Source: an uncultured Gammaproteobacteria bacterium (GTDB taxonomy: Bacteria; Pseudomonadota; Gammaproteobacteria; Pseudomonadales; Porticoccaceae). From it: a stretch of DNA of 64,000 nt. The stretch is from the NCBI GenBank assembly GCA_913058345.1, contig CAJXQR010000001.1, positions 372,001 to 436,000 of the forward strand. The letters run 5' to 3'. The position numbers and the translations under genes were made by a program. The notes under the pieces were generated by a model, which did not search any database, was not told the origin of the DNA, and was given only the letters and a program-made list of their open reading frames with translations. Shown in pieces: positions 18,021 through 27,875 of this stretch; the first letter of the stretch is position 1; each line of letters begins with the position of its first letter.

Positions 18021-19250
18021 CTACTGTTCAAATTGACCCAGCATTGATTCACGATCGCGAATACCCATTAAATAGAGCACCCCATCAAGGCCAATATTTG
18101 AAATCGCCTGTTTAGCATTAGCTTTAACCAGGGGTTTGGCACGAAAGGCAATGCCCAGCCCCGCGATGCCCAGCATCGGCAGGTCATTGGCGCCATCACC
18201 CACGGCTACCGTTTGTTCGAGACAAATATCTTCCGCTTCCGCCAATTGTCGTAACAACTCCGCCTTACGTGGACCATCGACAATTTGCCCGCTCACCTGG
18301 CCACTCACCACGCCGTCCTTGATATCCAACTCGTTGGCATACATATAATCGATACCTAAACGCTGGCGTATGCCCTCGGCAAAATAGGTGAAACCACCGG
18401 ATAAAATCGCAGTTTTATACCCCAAAGACCTCAGGGTGTTGATTAAATATTCCGCCCCTTCAGTGAGCTCTAAGCGTGCTGCTACTTTGTCCAGAACATT
18501 CGCATTCAAGCCTTTTAGCAACGCCACCCGTTCTTTAAAGCTGGTTTGAAAATCGATGTCGCCGGCCATCGCACGGGCAGTAATGCTAGCGACGGCATCA
18601 CCAACACCGGCTTCAATAGCCAGCTCGTCGATGACCTCGGCATCAATGAGAGTTGAATCCATATCAAAAACCACCAATCGGCGGTGACGACGAAAGACAC
18701 TGTCTTCCTGGTAAGCAATATCGGCGTTTAATTGCCCAGCAAGTTCTAATAAGGATTTTCGATATTCAACAATGTCACGGCCATCACCGCGAATAGAAAA
18801 CTCAACACAGGCCTTACCTTTAGCATCCACACAATCGAGGTCAACACGTCCTGATAGACGTAAAATACTGTCGATATTCAAACCCTGCTCAGTACTAACT
18901 TGCGTAATCCGAGCAATTTGCTCCGCACTGATATAGCGTGCCAGCAAGGTAACGATATGTTGAGGCTTCCCCTGCTGGGCAACCCAGGCGGCATAGCTCG
19001 CTTCACTGACCGGCTCAAACCGTACCTGCATATCGAGATCATGAAGTTTAAAAAGCACATCTTTTAATACTGGCGAGGAATCCCGATGTGCTGGCACTTG
19101 GGCCAGCACACCGAGGCTAAGGTTGTTATGAATCACCGACTGACCAATATCGAGAACATTGACCTCGTATTCAGCCAGAACATTGGCGACGGCACTGGTG
19201 ACACCCGGCTTGTCTTCACCAGAAACGATAATCAATAGAATTTCTTTCAC
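18021..19250 (-). CDS. serB: phosphoserine phosphatase SerB
   Basis: The last enzyme of serine biosynthesis, hydrolysing O-phosphoserine. The ~409-residue protein has two N-terminal ACT-like domains (ILLIIVSGEDKPGVTSAVANV and HIVTLLARYISAEQIARI) and a C-terminal HAD phosphatase with the nucleophile motif DMDSTLID, motif II around ILSGGFTYF and motif III/IV AVGDGANDLPML. The frame extends to an ATG at 19313, but the GTG at 19250 is preferred: AAAGGG lies 6 bases upstream and the protein then begins directly with the first ACT strand (KEILLIIVSG). Divergent from the AhpA-like gene, as in many relatives. Confidence 0.95.
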   Translation of the reverse strand: MKEILLIIVSGEDKPGVTSAVANVLAEYEVNVLDIGQSVIHNNLSLGVLAQVPAHRDSSPVLKDVLFKLHDLDMQVRFEPVSEASYAAWVAQQGKPQHIVTLLARYISAEQIARITQVSTEQGLNIDSILRLSGRVDLDCVDAKGKACVEFSIRGDGRDIVEYRKSLLELAGQLNADIAYQEDSVFRRHRRLVVFDMDSTLIDAEVIDELAIEAGVGDAVASITARAMAGDIDFQTSFKERVALLKGLNANVLDKVAARLELTEGAEYLINTLRSLGYKTAILSGGFTYFAEGIRQRLGIDYMYANELDIKDGVVSGQVSGQIVDGPRKAELLRQLAEAEDICLEQTVAVGDGANDLPMLGIAGLGIAFRAKPLVKANAKQAISNIGLDGVLYLMGIRDRESMLGQFEQ

Positions 19251-19368
19251 AGAACGCCCTTTACATGTGTTTGCAGCAACTATAGTCAGCAGTAAATAAA
19301 AGTAAGCCAGCACTATAAATCGATATTTCAGCCATTATAATTGAGCTCTTGATGAGATAGAACGTAGA

Positions 19369-20736
19369 ATGAACACTCTAAACGCACATTTAAAAAAAAT
19401 GGGCCTGCAAAAAAAGCTTATGCTGTCTGCCGCCCTATTTTCATTCTTTTACTGCCTGTTAGTCCTTCCCCTGCTCTATTTCCAGCTGAACTCACAAACT
19501 GAGTTGCAGACAAAACTGCTTGGCGAAGCCATGAACCACCAGCTAGCTGACCAGGTGCGCCAACCTCTGCTTCAACAGGACGCGGTCAGCCTACAAGTTA
19601 TACTCGATAATCTCGTCGTGCACACAGGCATGATCAAACAGGCTGCGGTGTTTAAGCCGGACAAGAGCCTCTTTGCCGAGAGCCTCGACACCGCCCCTGT
19701 TTCAAAAGCAGTCAGTCGTGATGTGTTTAATCAGACCCTGACACTTGCTAATGGGGAAAACTGGCAGATTCAAATCACTCTCGACCCTGGCGACATTCAA
19801 CACCAGGCAATGACTATTTTCTGGTCGATAAGCGCCCTTGGTTTCTTACTTTGTGCCTTGTTGCTCTATTGGGCCAGCCGCCTGGGCAATGACATCAGTG
19901 CTCGGCTGCAAAACCTGACAGCCTGTTTACCCAGTGGCGAGACCGGCACCGAAGCCAATACCGACGCTGATGAAATCAGTCGACTGGAAAAGCGTATCGA
20001 ACCGCTTTTACTCCGACCAGCAAGTACCGACAGTGAGCTCAGAGCGACTGAACCTGTCTTAGAGTCCTGCTGCCTGGCGATTCGCGGGATCAACCTGCCC
20101 CAATTACAAGCCCACCTCAGCCACGACAATCTGCTCCGAGTACTGAAACGCTTTGACGATATTATCACCACCATCAGCGAACTGTTTAAAGCTGAGCGCT
20201 TGAGTGGTGCTAACAACTGCGTTTACTTACGTTTTGTCGCCACTGCCGACGATAGCAATTTTTTGCTGCGAGCCATTAGCAGCCACCTGGCATTGGCAGA
20301 ACTGCAACGCGAACAAGCCAATGAAGAAGGGGCCGGATTAATTCTTAGCAGTGCACTGGCGATCGACCCCATTCACAAGGGAGACGAAGACGCCGCAAAC
20401 GACAGTTGTCGATTTATGCAAGACACAGCAGCCGAGGCCACCTTTGCACAATTATCAGCGACCAGCTTGCTCGCCGACCCCTGGCAACTGTTAACCCACG
20501 AAACGGTAAAAACAAAAATACCCGCCGAAGCGGGTATCTATTTTGAAGCGCTGGCCGGTGCCAGCGACAATGCTAGCCAGACCAGCGAAACCTTTCTATT
20601 TGCCGACTTAGGCAGTGAAGAGCAAGCGCTTTTTGAGCGCCAACTCGCCTACCTGCGCAATCGACTCAGCGAAAATGAAGAGCCCCACTGGCAACCTTCA
20701 ACATCGGGTAATCCGCTGATACACATAGCTTCTTAG
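19369..20736 (+). CDS. AhpA/YtjB-like membrane protein
   Basis: A 455-residue protein with a short basic N-terminus, a first membrane helix (LMLSAALFSFFYCLLVLPLLYF, ~18-39), a periplasmic domain of ~100 residues, a second membrane helix (ATIF-type segment FWSISALGFLLCALLLYWAS, ~149-168) and a large cytoplasmic part. The layout resembles a sensor kinase input module, but no H-box, ATPase or response-regulator motif is present. The cytoplasmic segment (ESCCLAIRGINLPQLQAHL...LRFVATADDSNFLLRAI) loosely recalls a cyclase-type fold; I would not claim activity. Divergence from serB fits the YtjB/AhpA family. Its end overlaps the convergent SDR gene by 4 bp. Confidence 0.65.
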   Translation: MNTLNAHLKKMGLQKKLMLSAALFSFFYCLLVLPLLYFQLNSQTELQTKLLGEAMNHQLADQVRQPLLQQDAVSLQVILDNLVVHTGMIKQAAVFKPDKSLFAESLDTAPVSKAVSRDVFNQTLTLANGENWQIQITLDPGDIQHQAMTIFWSISALGFLLCALLLYWASRLGNDISARLQNLTACLPSGETGTEANTDADEISRLEKRIEPLLLRPASTDSELRATEPVLESCCLAIRGINLPQLQAHLSHDNLLRVLKRFDDIITTISELFKAERLSGANNCVYLRFVATADDSNFLLRAISSHLALAELQREQANEEGAGLILSSALAIDPIHKGDEDAANDSCRFMQDTAAEATFAQLSATSLLADPWQLLTHETVKTKIPAEAGIYFEALAGASDNASQTSETFLFADLGSEEQALFERQLAYLRNRLSENEEPHWQPSTSGNPLIHIAS

Positions 20737-21503
20737 CGCGGTTGCATTCTGATGGCACCATCAAGACGAACGGTCTCACCATTCATATAGCCATTTTCGA
20801 CCATGTGTCGCACTAAACGACCATACTCGTCGGGCTCACCCAAACGGCTGGGATTGGGTACTGTGGCCGCGAGTGAGTCCTGAACTTTCTGCGGCATGCC
20901 GCGTAGCAATGGTGTCCCCATGATGCCCGGCGCGACGGTATTGACGCGAATACCGACAGTCGCCAGATCTCTTGCCATGGGCAGAGTCATACCGACAATA
21001 CCACCTTTACTGGCAGAGTAAGCGCACTGACCGACCTGTCCTTCATAAGCAGCAACAGAAGCCGTGTGTATAATCACTCCTCGCTCACCATCAACCAGTT
21101 CGTTCTTTGCCATCACAGCGGCACAGCAACGCGCCACGTTAAAGCTACCGGTGAGGTTAATAGCAATTAGTTTGGAAAAGTCTTCCAGCGGCATGGGGTT
21201 ATTTTCACGATCGATAATTTTCTTCGCGGGACCAACACCTGCACAATTAACCAGCACGTCAATGCGTCCAAACTTTTCAACCACAGCGTCAACCGCCGTT
21301 TCAACTGACTCAGCAGAAGCAACATCAACCTTCCAAAAACCGGCCTTATCCTCTCCCAGCGCTTTAACAGCCTCGGCACCGAGTTCAGCATTCAGGTCGA
21401 AAATAGCGATCTTGGCGCCACCAGCGGCTAGCACATCCGTTGTTGCTCGGCCCAGGCCGGACGCACCGCCTGTAACGACGGCCACTTTATTGCTTAAATC
21501 CAC
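20733..21503 (-). CDS. SDR 3-hydroxyacyl-CoA dehydrogenase (HSD10-like)
   Basis: A 256-residue classical short-chain dehydrogenase: cofactor motif TGGASGLG at 11-18, an Asp at the end of beta2 (IFDLNAE) pointing to NAD(H), NCAG near 86-89, and the catalytic YSASK with Tyr162 and Lys166. Overall character (RDLATVGIRVNTVAPGIMGTPLL) fits the type 2 3-hydroxyacyl-CoA dehydrogenase / HSD10 group, which oxidises 3-hydroxyacyl-CoA, including branched intermediates of isoleucine breakdown. It lies 124 bp downstream of the acyl-CoA synthetase gene on the same strand, so an operon is possible. Confidence 0.85.
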   Translation of the reverse strand: MDLSNKVAVVTGGASGLGRATTDVLAAGGAKIAIFDLNAELGAEAVKALGEDKAGFWKVDVASAESVETAVDAVVEKFGRIDVLVNCAGVGPAKKIIDRENNPMPLEDFSKLIAINLTGSFNVARCCAAVMAKNELVDGERGVIIHTASVAAYEGQVGQCAYSASKGGIVGMTLPMARDLATVGIRVNTVAPGIMGTPLLRGMPQKVQDSLAATVPNPSRLGEPDEYGRLVRHMVENGYMNGETVRLDGAIRMQPR

Positions 21504-21627
21504 AATGTCTCTCCTCTCTTGGTTGGCAGTCTTAGCGACTGCTTAGAACTGTCATTAAAACAGCATCATATTTTTTGGGTCTGGCCAATCGCCTCGTTTA
21601 AAACGCCTAAGGCGACCAGGCCAATGT

Positions 21628-23310
21628 CTATCTGACAGCAATACCTAGCTCTTCTACCATGGCATCACGCATTTTAAATTTCATGATCTTGCCTGTTACT
21701 GTCATCGGGTAGTCCTCGACAAAACGAATATAGTGCGGCACCTTAAAGTGAGTAATTTTGTTTTTACAAAACGCCCTCACCTCATCCTCTGTCAAGGTTT
21801 GCCCCTCGTGAAACTTGATCCAAGCACAAACTTGTTCACCGAGTCGCTCATCGGGCACACCCACAACCTGCACTTCCTGAATCTTTTCGTGGGTGTAGAG
21901 AAATTCCTCTACCTCGCGAGGGTAAATATTTTCACCACCGCGAATAATCATATCTTTAATACGCCCGGTAACGCGTACATAACCCTCGTCATCCATAATG
22001 CCAATATCGCCGGAATGCAGCCAGCCCCCAACATCAATGGTTTCACGGGTTTTTTCTTCGTCGTCCCAATAGCCGCGCATCACCGCATAACCTCGAGTGC
22101 AAATCTCGCCCTTCTCACCGATGGTAACCACCCGGTTATTCTCATCAACAATTTTGGTTTCAAGATGGGGGCAGGGCTTACCCACGGTGCCAACACGTTT
22201 TTCGAGAGCATCGTCCGGCTCAGTGGCATGACTCACGGGGCTTAACTCTGTTTGGCCGTAGGCGATCAAAATTTGCTGCATATTCATTTTGCCAATAACC
22301 TGCTTCATTACTGACTCTGGGCAAGGTGCACCAGCCATGATGCCAGTACGCAAGCTCGACAAATCAAAGTTCTCGAATTCGGGATGATCGAGCTCGGCAA
22401 TAAACATGGTTGGCACGCCGTGCAATGCGGTACATTTTTCCTCGGCAACAACGCTCAGAACACTGTGCGGTTCAAAGGCTTCAGCCGGAAAAACTGCCGT
22501 TGCACCGTGACAAATGCAACCCAGATTGCCAATCACCATGCCAAAGCAATGGTAGAGCGGCACAGGAATACACACGCTGTCTTCCTGTGTAAGGCGCATG
22601 ACATCACCATTCACCTTGCCATTATTTAACACATTACAGTGTGTCAATGTCGCGCCCTTGGGGTTACCCGTCGTACCGCTAGTGAACTGAATATTGATTG
22701 CATCGTCGGGCATCAATTGATCTTTTAGTTCACCGAGCTGCTTGTGCTCTGGCTCGCCCCCCATCGCACAAACTTCGTCAAAATTAAACATACCCGGTGT
22801 TTGGGTCTCACCCATGCGGATCACGGTTTCGAGACTGGGGAATTTAGCGGCGCGTAATTGACCCGGCTCGCAGCTCGCTAGCTCTGGTGCCAACTCAAAT
22901 AGCATCTCCAGATAGCGACTGCTTTTAAAAGCCTCGGCACTAATAATGGCGCGACACTGGACTTTATTTAACGCATATTCCAGTTCATAAAGGCGATAAG
23001 CTGGGTTGATACACACCAAAATAGCCCCTATTTTTGCCGTGGCAAATTGGGTCAAACACCACTCATAACAGTTCGGCGCCCAAATCCCCACACGGTCACC
23101 GGGCTCAATGCCCAAAGCCAACAGCCCCGTAGCAAGCCTTTCGATTTCGTGCTGATATTCGCTGTAGGTCCAGCGGATATTTTGATGGGCCACCACCAGA
23201 GCCTCATTATCGGGAAAGCGTTCAACAGCGAGGTCAAATTGATTGCCAATAGTGTCGTAAACCAGCGGCTCAGTTGCAGCACCGCACATATAACTTTTTT
23301 CCAGTTTCAT
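21628..23310 (-). CDS. AMP-forming acyl-CoA synthetase
   Basis: A 560-residue ANL-superfamily enzyme that activates a carboxylic acid to its acyl-CoA through an acyl-adenylate. The P-loop is FTSGTTGNPKGATLTH; later motifs are YGQTELSPVS, the hinge region GDIGIMDDEGYVRVTGRIKD and the C-terminal catalytic Lys in TVTGKIMKF. The ATG at 23310 was chosen over 23325 because GGAG lies 5 bases upstream. Divergent from liuR, so it may belong to the liu regulon; members near liu genes often act on medium- or branched-chain acids. Chain specificity is not predictable. Confidence 0.92.
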   Translation of the reverse strand: MKLEKSYMCGAATEPLVYDTIGNQFDLAVERFPDNEALVVAHQNIRWTYSEYQHEIERLATGLLALGIEPGDRVGIWAPNCYEWCLTQFATAKIGAILVCINPAYRLYELEYALNKVQCRAIISAEAFKSSRYLEMLFELAPELASCEPGQLRAAKFPSLETVIRMGETQTPGMFNFDEVCAMGGEPEHKQLGELKDQLMPDDAINIQFTSGTTGNPKGATLTHCNVLNNGKVNGDVMRLTQEDSVCIPVPLYHCFGMVIGNLGCICHGATAVFPAEAFEPHSVLSVVAEEKCTALHGVPTMFIAELDHPEFENFDLSSLRTGIMAGAPCPESVMKQVIGKMNMQQILIAYGQTELSPVSHATEPDDALEKRVGTVGKPCPHLETKIVDENNRVVTIGEKGEICTRGYAVMRGYWDDEEKTRETIDVGGWLHSGDIGIMDDEGYVRVTGRIKDMIIRGGENIYPREVEEFLYTHEKIQEVQVVGVPDERLGEQVCAWIKFHEGQTLTEDEVRAFCKNKITHFKVPHYIRFVEDYPMTVTGKIMKFKMRDAMVEELGIAVR

Positions 23311-23360
23311 TCTGTCTCCGACCATTGGCCTAGCCTAAAAGATTGTTGTTTTACTTAATA

Positions 23361-23378
23361 AAGTATACCGCCATACTT
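23361..23378. promoter_or_regulatory. candidate operator upstream of the acyl-CoA synthetase gene
   Basis: AAGTAT (23361-23366), 6 bases, ATACTT (23373-23378): a perfect 6-bp inverted repeat 50-70 bp upstream of the start at 23310. It differs from the ACGT-type palindrome in front of liuR, so a different regulator is implied. Confidence 0.35.
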
Positions 23379-23487
23379 ATTTGTAAGGCTTAAAGCATTT
23401 AGTGTGTTAAGCCCGCACAAAGCAATAAGGCCGCGCAATTTACCAATCTCCAGCGACACTGGCAAACACCCTGCATTGGAATTGCAG

Positions 23488-23503
23488 CTTACGTTAACGT
23501 AAG
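23488..23503. promoter_or_regulatory. 16-bp perfect palindrome, candidate LiuR operator
   Basis: CTTACGTTAACGTAAG is identical to its reverse complement and ends 32 bp before the liuR start. MerR-family regulators bind such short dyads between -35 and -10, and LiuR sites are described as palindromes with ACGT half-sites. It lies in the divergent region, so it could also serve the synthetase gene. Confidence 0.7.
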
Positions 23504-23535
23504 TTATATTTCAGCCCCCGCACTGGTTGGTAATA

Positions 23536-23940
23536 ATGGCTAAAAAGACGAGCACTTACAGCATTTCAGAATTGGCCAAGGAATTCGGCGTCACGACACG
23601 TGCAATCCGTCACTACGAGGAGCTGCAACTTCTACAACCTCTACGCCAGGGGCAGAAACGTATTTACAGTGCTGCCGACCGCATTAAGCTGAAATTAATC
23701 GTGCGTGGCAAACGTATCGGTCTATCACTTCAGGAGAGCGGTGAATTACTGCATATGTATGAACCCGGCAGCAGCAATGTCGGTCAACTTGAACGCATGC
23801 TGGAATATATCAGCACCTCACGACAAAAGTTAGCCCAGCAATTGCGCGATATCAGCGCCATGCTAGACGAGCTCGACAAAGCCGAGACAGGGTGTAAGAG
23901 CGAACTTGAAAGCCTCCGCAAAGCCAGAGAGCCATTGTAG
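23536..23940 (+). CDS. liuR: MerR-family regulator of leucine/[11 protein letters not shown] degradation (LiuR)
   Basis: A 134-residue MerR regulator. The N-terminal winged-helix HTH is YSISELAKEFGVTTRAIRHYEELQLL and its wing QGQKRIYS; the C-terminal half is a coiled-coil dimerisation helix (QLERMLEYISTSRQKLAQQLRDISAM). The effector region is short, with one late Cys, unlike metal sensors. Position at the head of the liu genes and the ACGT palindrome upstream identify it as LiuR. The in-frame TTG at 23527 was rejected in favour of the ATG at 23536. liuA follows 36 bp downstream. Confidence 0.9.
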   Translation: MAKKTSTYSISELAKEFGVTTRAIRHYEELQLLQPLRQGQKRIYSAADRIKLKLIVRGKRIGLSLQESGELLHMYEPGSSNVGQLERMLEYISTSRQKLAQQLRDISAMLDELDKAETGCKSELESLRKAREPL

Positions 23941-23976
23941 AGTCCACCCCACAATCCGCACCCAAGGAATACAGCG

Positions 23977-25146
23977 ATGAACACACCTTTTAAAAGTATG
24001 AACTTCGATCTCGGCCAGGATGTCGATATGCTGCGTGATGCGGTCTATCAATTTGCCCAGGGCGAAATCGCCCCCCGCGCCGAACAAATCGATATCGACA
24101 ACAATTTCCCCGCTGAACTGTGGAAACAATTTGGCGCTATGGGTTTGCTGGGCATGACAGTTGAAGAAGAATACGGCGGCACTAACATGGGCTACCTCGC
24201 CCATGTGGTGGCCATGGAGGAAATTTCCCGCGCCTCAGCTGCCGTCGGACTGTCTTATGGCGCCCACTCCAACCTGTGCGTCAACCAAATTCGCAAGAAC
24301 GGCAGTCACGAACAAAAACTCAAATATCTGCCCAAGCTTTGCTCTGGCGAGCATGTCGGCGCTTTGGCCATGAGTGAGCCCGGTGCCGGTTCAGACGTAG
24401 TCAGCATGAAGCTGCGCGCCGAGAAAAAGGGCGACCACTATATTCTCAATGGTAATAAATTCTGGATAACGAATGGTCCCGACGCCGATACCTATGTGAT
24501 CTACGCTAAAACTGAACCGACTAAAGGATCAAAGGGCATCACAGCCTTTATCGTTGAGCGCGACTTCCCCGGCTTTAGCCGTGCGCAGAAACTCGATAAG
24601 CTTGGCATGCGTGGCTCCAACACGGGTGAACTGGTATTTGAAGACTGCGAAGTTCCAGCCGAAAACATTCTCGGCAAAGAAAACCAGGGGGTAAAAGTCT
24701 TAATGTCCGGTCTGGATTTTGAGCGCACCGTACTCTCAGGTGGCCCCGTCGGTTTAATGCAGGCCTGCATGGATATTGTGATGCCCTACTACCACGACCG
24801 CAAACAATTCGACACGCCGATTGGTGAATTTCAATTGATGCAAGGCAAGTTGGCCGACATGTATGTTGACCTCAACACCTCACGCGCTTACCTTTACGCA
24901 GTCGCTAAAGCCTGTGATCGGGGTGAAGACTCGCGCAAAGATGCCGCCGCTGTGATTTTGTACACCGCCGAAAAAGCCACGCAAATGGCTCTGCAGGCAA
25001 TACAGGCACTGGGTGGCAACGGCTACATTAACGAGTACCCCACGGGGCGCTTACTGCGCGATGCCAAGCTTTACGAAATTGGCGCAGGCACCTCCGAGAT
25101 TCGCCGCATGTTAGTTGGCAGAGAACTCTTTAATGAATCTAAGTAA
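23977..25146 (+). CDS. liuA: isovaleryl-CoA dehydrogenase
   Basis: A 389-residue FAD enzyme that converts isovaleryl-CoA to 3-methylcrotonyl-CoA in leucine degradation, with electrons passing to ETF. The family-specific base is present as Glu249 in [13 protein letters not shown]. Other landmarks are [15 protein letters not shown] (130-144) and [19 protein letters not shown] at the C-terminus, where Ala replaces the MCAD-type Glu, as expected for IVD. First structural gene after liuR. Confidence 0.96.
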   Translation: MNTPFKSMNFDLGQDVDMLRDAVYQFAQGEIAPRAEQIDIDNNFPAELWKQFGAMGLLGMTVEEEYGGTNMGYLAHVVAMEEISRASAAVGLSYGAHSNLCVNQIRKNGSHEQKLKYLPKLCSGEHVGALAMSEPGAGSDVVSMKLRAEKKGDHYILNGNKFWITNGPDADTYVIYAKTEPTKGSKGITAFIVERDFPGFSRAQKLDKLGMRGSNTGELVFEDCEVPAENILGKENQGVKVLMSGLDFERTVLSGGPVGLMQACMDIVMPYYHDRKQFDTPIGEFQLMQGKLADMYVDLNTSRAYLYAVAKACDRGEDSRKDAAAVILYTAEKATQMALQAIQALGGNGYINEYPTGRLLRDAKLYEIGAGTSEIRRMLVGRELFNESK

Positions 25147-25223
25147 CTACTTGATTAAAAAAATAAACAAGTAACCTGGCAACGGCTAAAGCAACAATAA
25201 TTATCGACAAGGGAATTAACGTC

Positions 25224-26111
25224 ATGAGCTATCAATCTGTACTGAAAGACGACCACTTTAAGGGCAAGACCATACTGGTCACTGGCTCCGGCAGTGGCTT
25301 TGGCCGCTGCATCGCCCACGAACTGGCTTCACTGGGCGCAACCATTTTGATGATGGGCCGCACGGAAGAAAAGCTGGCCACAGTGAAAGCTGAAATTGAA
25401 GGCGATAACCCCGGCGCTATCGTCGATTATGGTTGTGCCGATATTCGCGATGCCGAGGCGGTTGATAGCGTCATCGACAAATTCGTTGCCGACCACGGAC
25501 AAATTCACGGTCTGGTTAATAATGCTGGCGGCCAGTTTCCCGCCGACCTGGAGAACATTAGCCCCAACGGCTTTCTTGCTGTGGTACGCACCAACCTGCT
25601 CGGCGGCTTTATTGTCTCCAAGGCAGTCTTTCTCAAATCGATGAAAGAGCACGGTGGCGCTATCGTCAACATTACCGCCGACAACTTTGGCGGTATGCCT
25701 CGCATGTCTCACTCTGGCGCCTCTCGCGCCGGTATGGAAAACCTCACCCAAACTGCCGCCGTCGAATGGGCCTATGCGGGTGTGCGTCTCAATGCCGTGG
25801 CACCGGGTTATTTGGGCTCGTCCGGCCTCGACACGTACGAAGACCCGGAAATGGTTGAGTGTATTCCCCACTTCCCCGAGTCCGTACCTCTCAACCGTGT
25901 CGGTACCGAGTCAGAAGTCAGCTCGGCGGTATGCTTTTTACTTAGTGATGGTGCCAGCTATATCAACGGCGTCACTCTAAAAGTCGATGGCGGTAGTTCA
26001 CTGTGTTTAAGCTCGCCACTGGGTCGAAAAATTAAACGCGCACAGCGTAATAACGAAGCTTACAACGGCTTCCACCGCGCGACATTCCCCAAGGTTCTAC
26101 AGAAAGACTGA
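25224..26111 (+). CDS. SDR oxidoreductase, PECR-like 2-enoyl-CoA reductase
   Basis: A 295-residue short-chain dehydrogenase with cofactor motif TGSGSGFG at 20-27 and MGRTEEKL after beta2, the Arg suggesting NADP. The usual YxxxK is replaced: the region reads HSGASRAGMENLT, with Ser164 and Arg168 at the Tyr and Lys positions. That pattern, plus RVGTESEVSSAVCFLLS and a long C-terminal tail, matches the peroxisomal trans-2-enoyl-CoA reductase / 2,4-dienoyl-CoA reductase branch rather than classical alcohol dehydrogenases. It sits between liuA and liuB, where it is not part of the textbook pathway; it might rescue or divert enoyl-CoA. Substrate unproven. Confidence 0.8.
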   Translation: MSYQSVLKDDHFKGKTILVTGSGSGFGRCIAHELASLGATILMMGRTEEKLATVKAEIEGDNPGAIVDYGCADIRDAEAVDSVIDKFVADHGQIHGLVNNAGGQFPADLENISPNGFLAVVRTNLLGGFIVSKAVFLKSMKEHGGAIVNITADNFGGMPRMSHSGASRAGMENLTQTAAVEWAYAGVRLNAVAPGYLGSSGLDTYEDPEMVECIPHFPESVPLNRVGTESEVSSAVCFLLSDGASYINGVTLKVDGGSSLCLSSPLGRKIKRAQRNNEAYNGFHRATFPKVLQKD

Positions 26112-26159
26112 GCCTTGAAAAACCAACTCCAGCAACAATAGCCGAAGAGAATTGCTTCC

Positions 26160-27767
26160 ATGGCCGTATTGAAATCGAAGATCAACACCCGCACTACCGA
26201 ATTCGCCGACAACGCCGCGCAAATGCAAAGCATCGTCGACGACCTGAACGAGAAGATCGCCCAGCTCAGCCTGGGTGGCAACCAAAAATCGCGCGACCGC
26301 CATGAGAGTCGTGGCAAACTTCTGCCCAGGGACCGGCTTAAACACTTGCTCGACCCCGGCAGCCCCTTTTTAGAATTCTCACAATTTGCCGCCTGGGAAT
26401 GCTATGACGACTACGTACCCGGAGCCAGCTTAATCACCGGTATTGGTCGCGTCGCCGGGCAAGAATGCCTCATTGTTGTTAACGACCCCACGGTCAAGGG
26501 CGGCACCTACTACCCCCTGACCTGCACCAAACAAATTCGTGCCCAGACCATCGCCGACGAGAACAACCTGCCCTGTATTTACCTGGTGGACTCCGGTGGT
26601 GCCTTCCTACCGATGCAGGCCGAAATATTCCCCGATCGCCTGCACTTTGGCCGCAGCTTCTTTAACGAAGCGGTCATGTCATCAAAAGGCATCCCGCAAA
26701 TTGCCGTGGTGATGGGTTCGTGCACAGCGGGCGGCGCCTATATGCCCGCCATGGCCGATGAATCGATTATCGTTAAAGAACAGGGCACCATCTTCCTCGG
26801 TGGCCCGCCTCTGGTAAAGGCAGCAACCGGCGAAATTGTGAGCGCTGAAGATCTCGGTGGTGCCGATGTGCACTGTCGCACCTCGGGTGTAACCGACCAC
26901 TACGCACAGAATGACCATCATGCTCTGCAGCTGGCACGCCAGTCTATCGGCCGTCTCAACCGCGTGAAGCCAGCACAACTCGATGTACAAGAGTCCGTTG
27001 AACCGCTGTACGACGCCAAAGAAATTTATGGCGTGGTGCCTAAAGACAGCAAAAAGCCTTACGACGTGCGCGAAGTGATCGCCCGCGTTGTCGACGGCTC
27101 TGAGTTTGACGAATTTAAAGCCCTGTTCGGTACCACCTTGGTTTGCGGCTTTGCCCGCATACACGGCTATCCAGTCGGCATACTTGGCAACAACGGCATT
27201 TTGTTCGGCGAGTCGGCACAAAAAGGAGCGCACTTCATAGAACTGTGCTGCCAGCGCAAAATTCCTTTAGTGTTTCTGCAAAACATCACCGGCTTTATGG
27301 TCGGCAAGCAGTACGAAGCCGGCGGCATCGCCAAACACGGTGCCAAGCTGGTCACCGCCGTGGCCTGCGCCAAGGTGCCTAAGTTTACCATTATTATCGG
27401 CGGCTCTTTCGGTGCCGGTAACTATGGCATGTGCGGTCGCTCCTACGATCCACGGTTTTTATTCATGTGGCCCAACGCACGCATCTCCGTGATGGGTGGC
27501 GAACAGGCCGGTGGCGTACTAGCGAGCGTTAAGCGTGACCAGATTGAAGCTAAGGGCGAAACCTGGAGCGAAGAGGAAGAAGCTACCTTTAAACAACCGG
27601 TAATCGATCTTTACGAGAAACAAGGGCACCCCTACTTTGCCTCGGCACGCATTTGGGACGACGGCATTATCGACCCCGCCGACACTCGTACCGTGCTGGG
27701 TCTGTGTATCTCGGCCAGTCTTAACAAAGAGATTGAAGACACCAAATTCGGCGTCTTTAGAATGTAA
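26160..27767 (+). CDS. liuB: 3-methylcrotonyl-CoA carboxylase, beta (carboxyltransferase) subunit
   Basis: A 535-residue carboxyltransferase that moves CO2 from carboxybiotin of LiuD to 3-methylcrotonyl-CoA, giving 3-methylglutaconyl-CoA. Two crotonase-type halves are visible, with oxyanion glycines in [13 protein letters not shown] and in [38 protein letters not shown] and [16 protein letters not shown] are typical of the MCC beta branch. Length fits the family. It lies 48 bp after the SDR; liuD follows after 108 bp that hold no liuC. Confidence 0.96.
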   Translation: MAVLKSKINTRTTEFADNAAQMQSIVDDLNEKIAQLSLGGNQKSRDRHESRGKLLPRDRLKHLLDPGSPFLEFSQFAAWECYDDYVPGASLITGIGRVAGQECLIVVNDPTVKGGTYYPLTCTKQIRAQTIADENNLPCIYLVDSGGAFLPMQAEIFPDRLHFGRSFFNEAVMSSKGIPQIAVVMGSCTAGGAYMPAMADESIIVKEQGTIFLGGPPLVKAATGEIVSAEDLGGADVHCRTSGVTDHYAQNDHHALQLARQSIGRLNRVKPAQLDVQESVEPLYDAKEIYGVVPKDSKKPYDVREVIARVVDGSEFDEFKALFGTTLVCGFARIHGYPVGILGNNGILFGESAQKGAHFIELCCQRKIPLVFLQNITGFMVGKQYEAGGIAKHGAKLVTAVACAKVPKFTIIIGGSFGAGNYGMCGRSYDPRFLFMWPNARISVMGGEQAGGVLASVKRDQIEAKGETWSEEEEATFKQPVIDLYEKQGHPYFASARIWDDGIIDPADTRTVLGLCISASLNKEIEDTKFGVFRM

Positions 27768-27875
27768 GGCCCTCTTTTCAAAAAGATATAAAACAAATAG
27801 TTAGCGTTATTACTTAATGTAAAAACTAATAGCAGTTAAAGCGACAATACTACTTTAACTGCAGGGAAGAAAACG

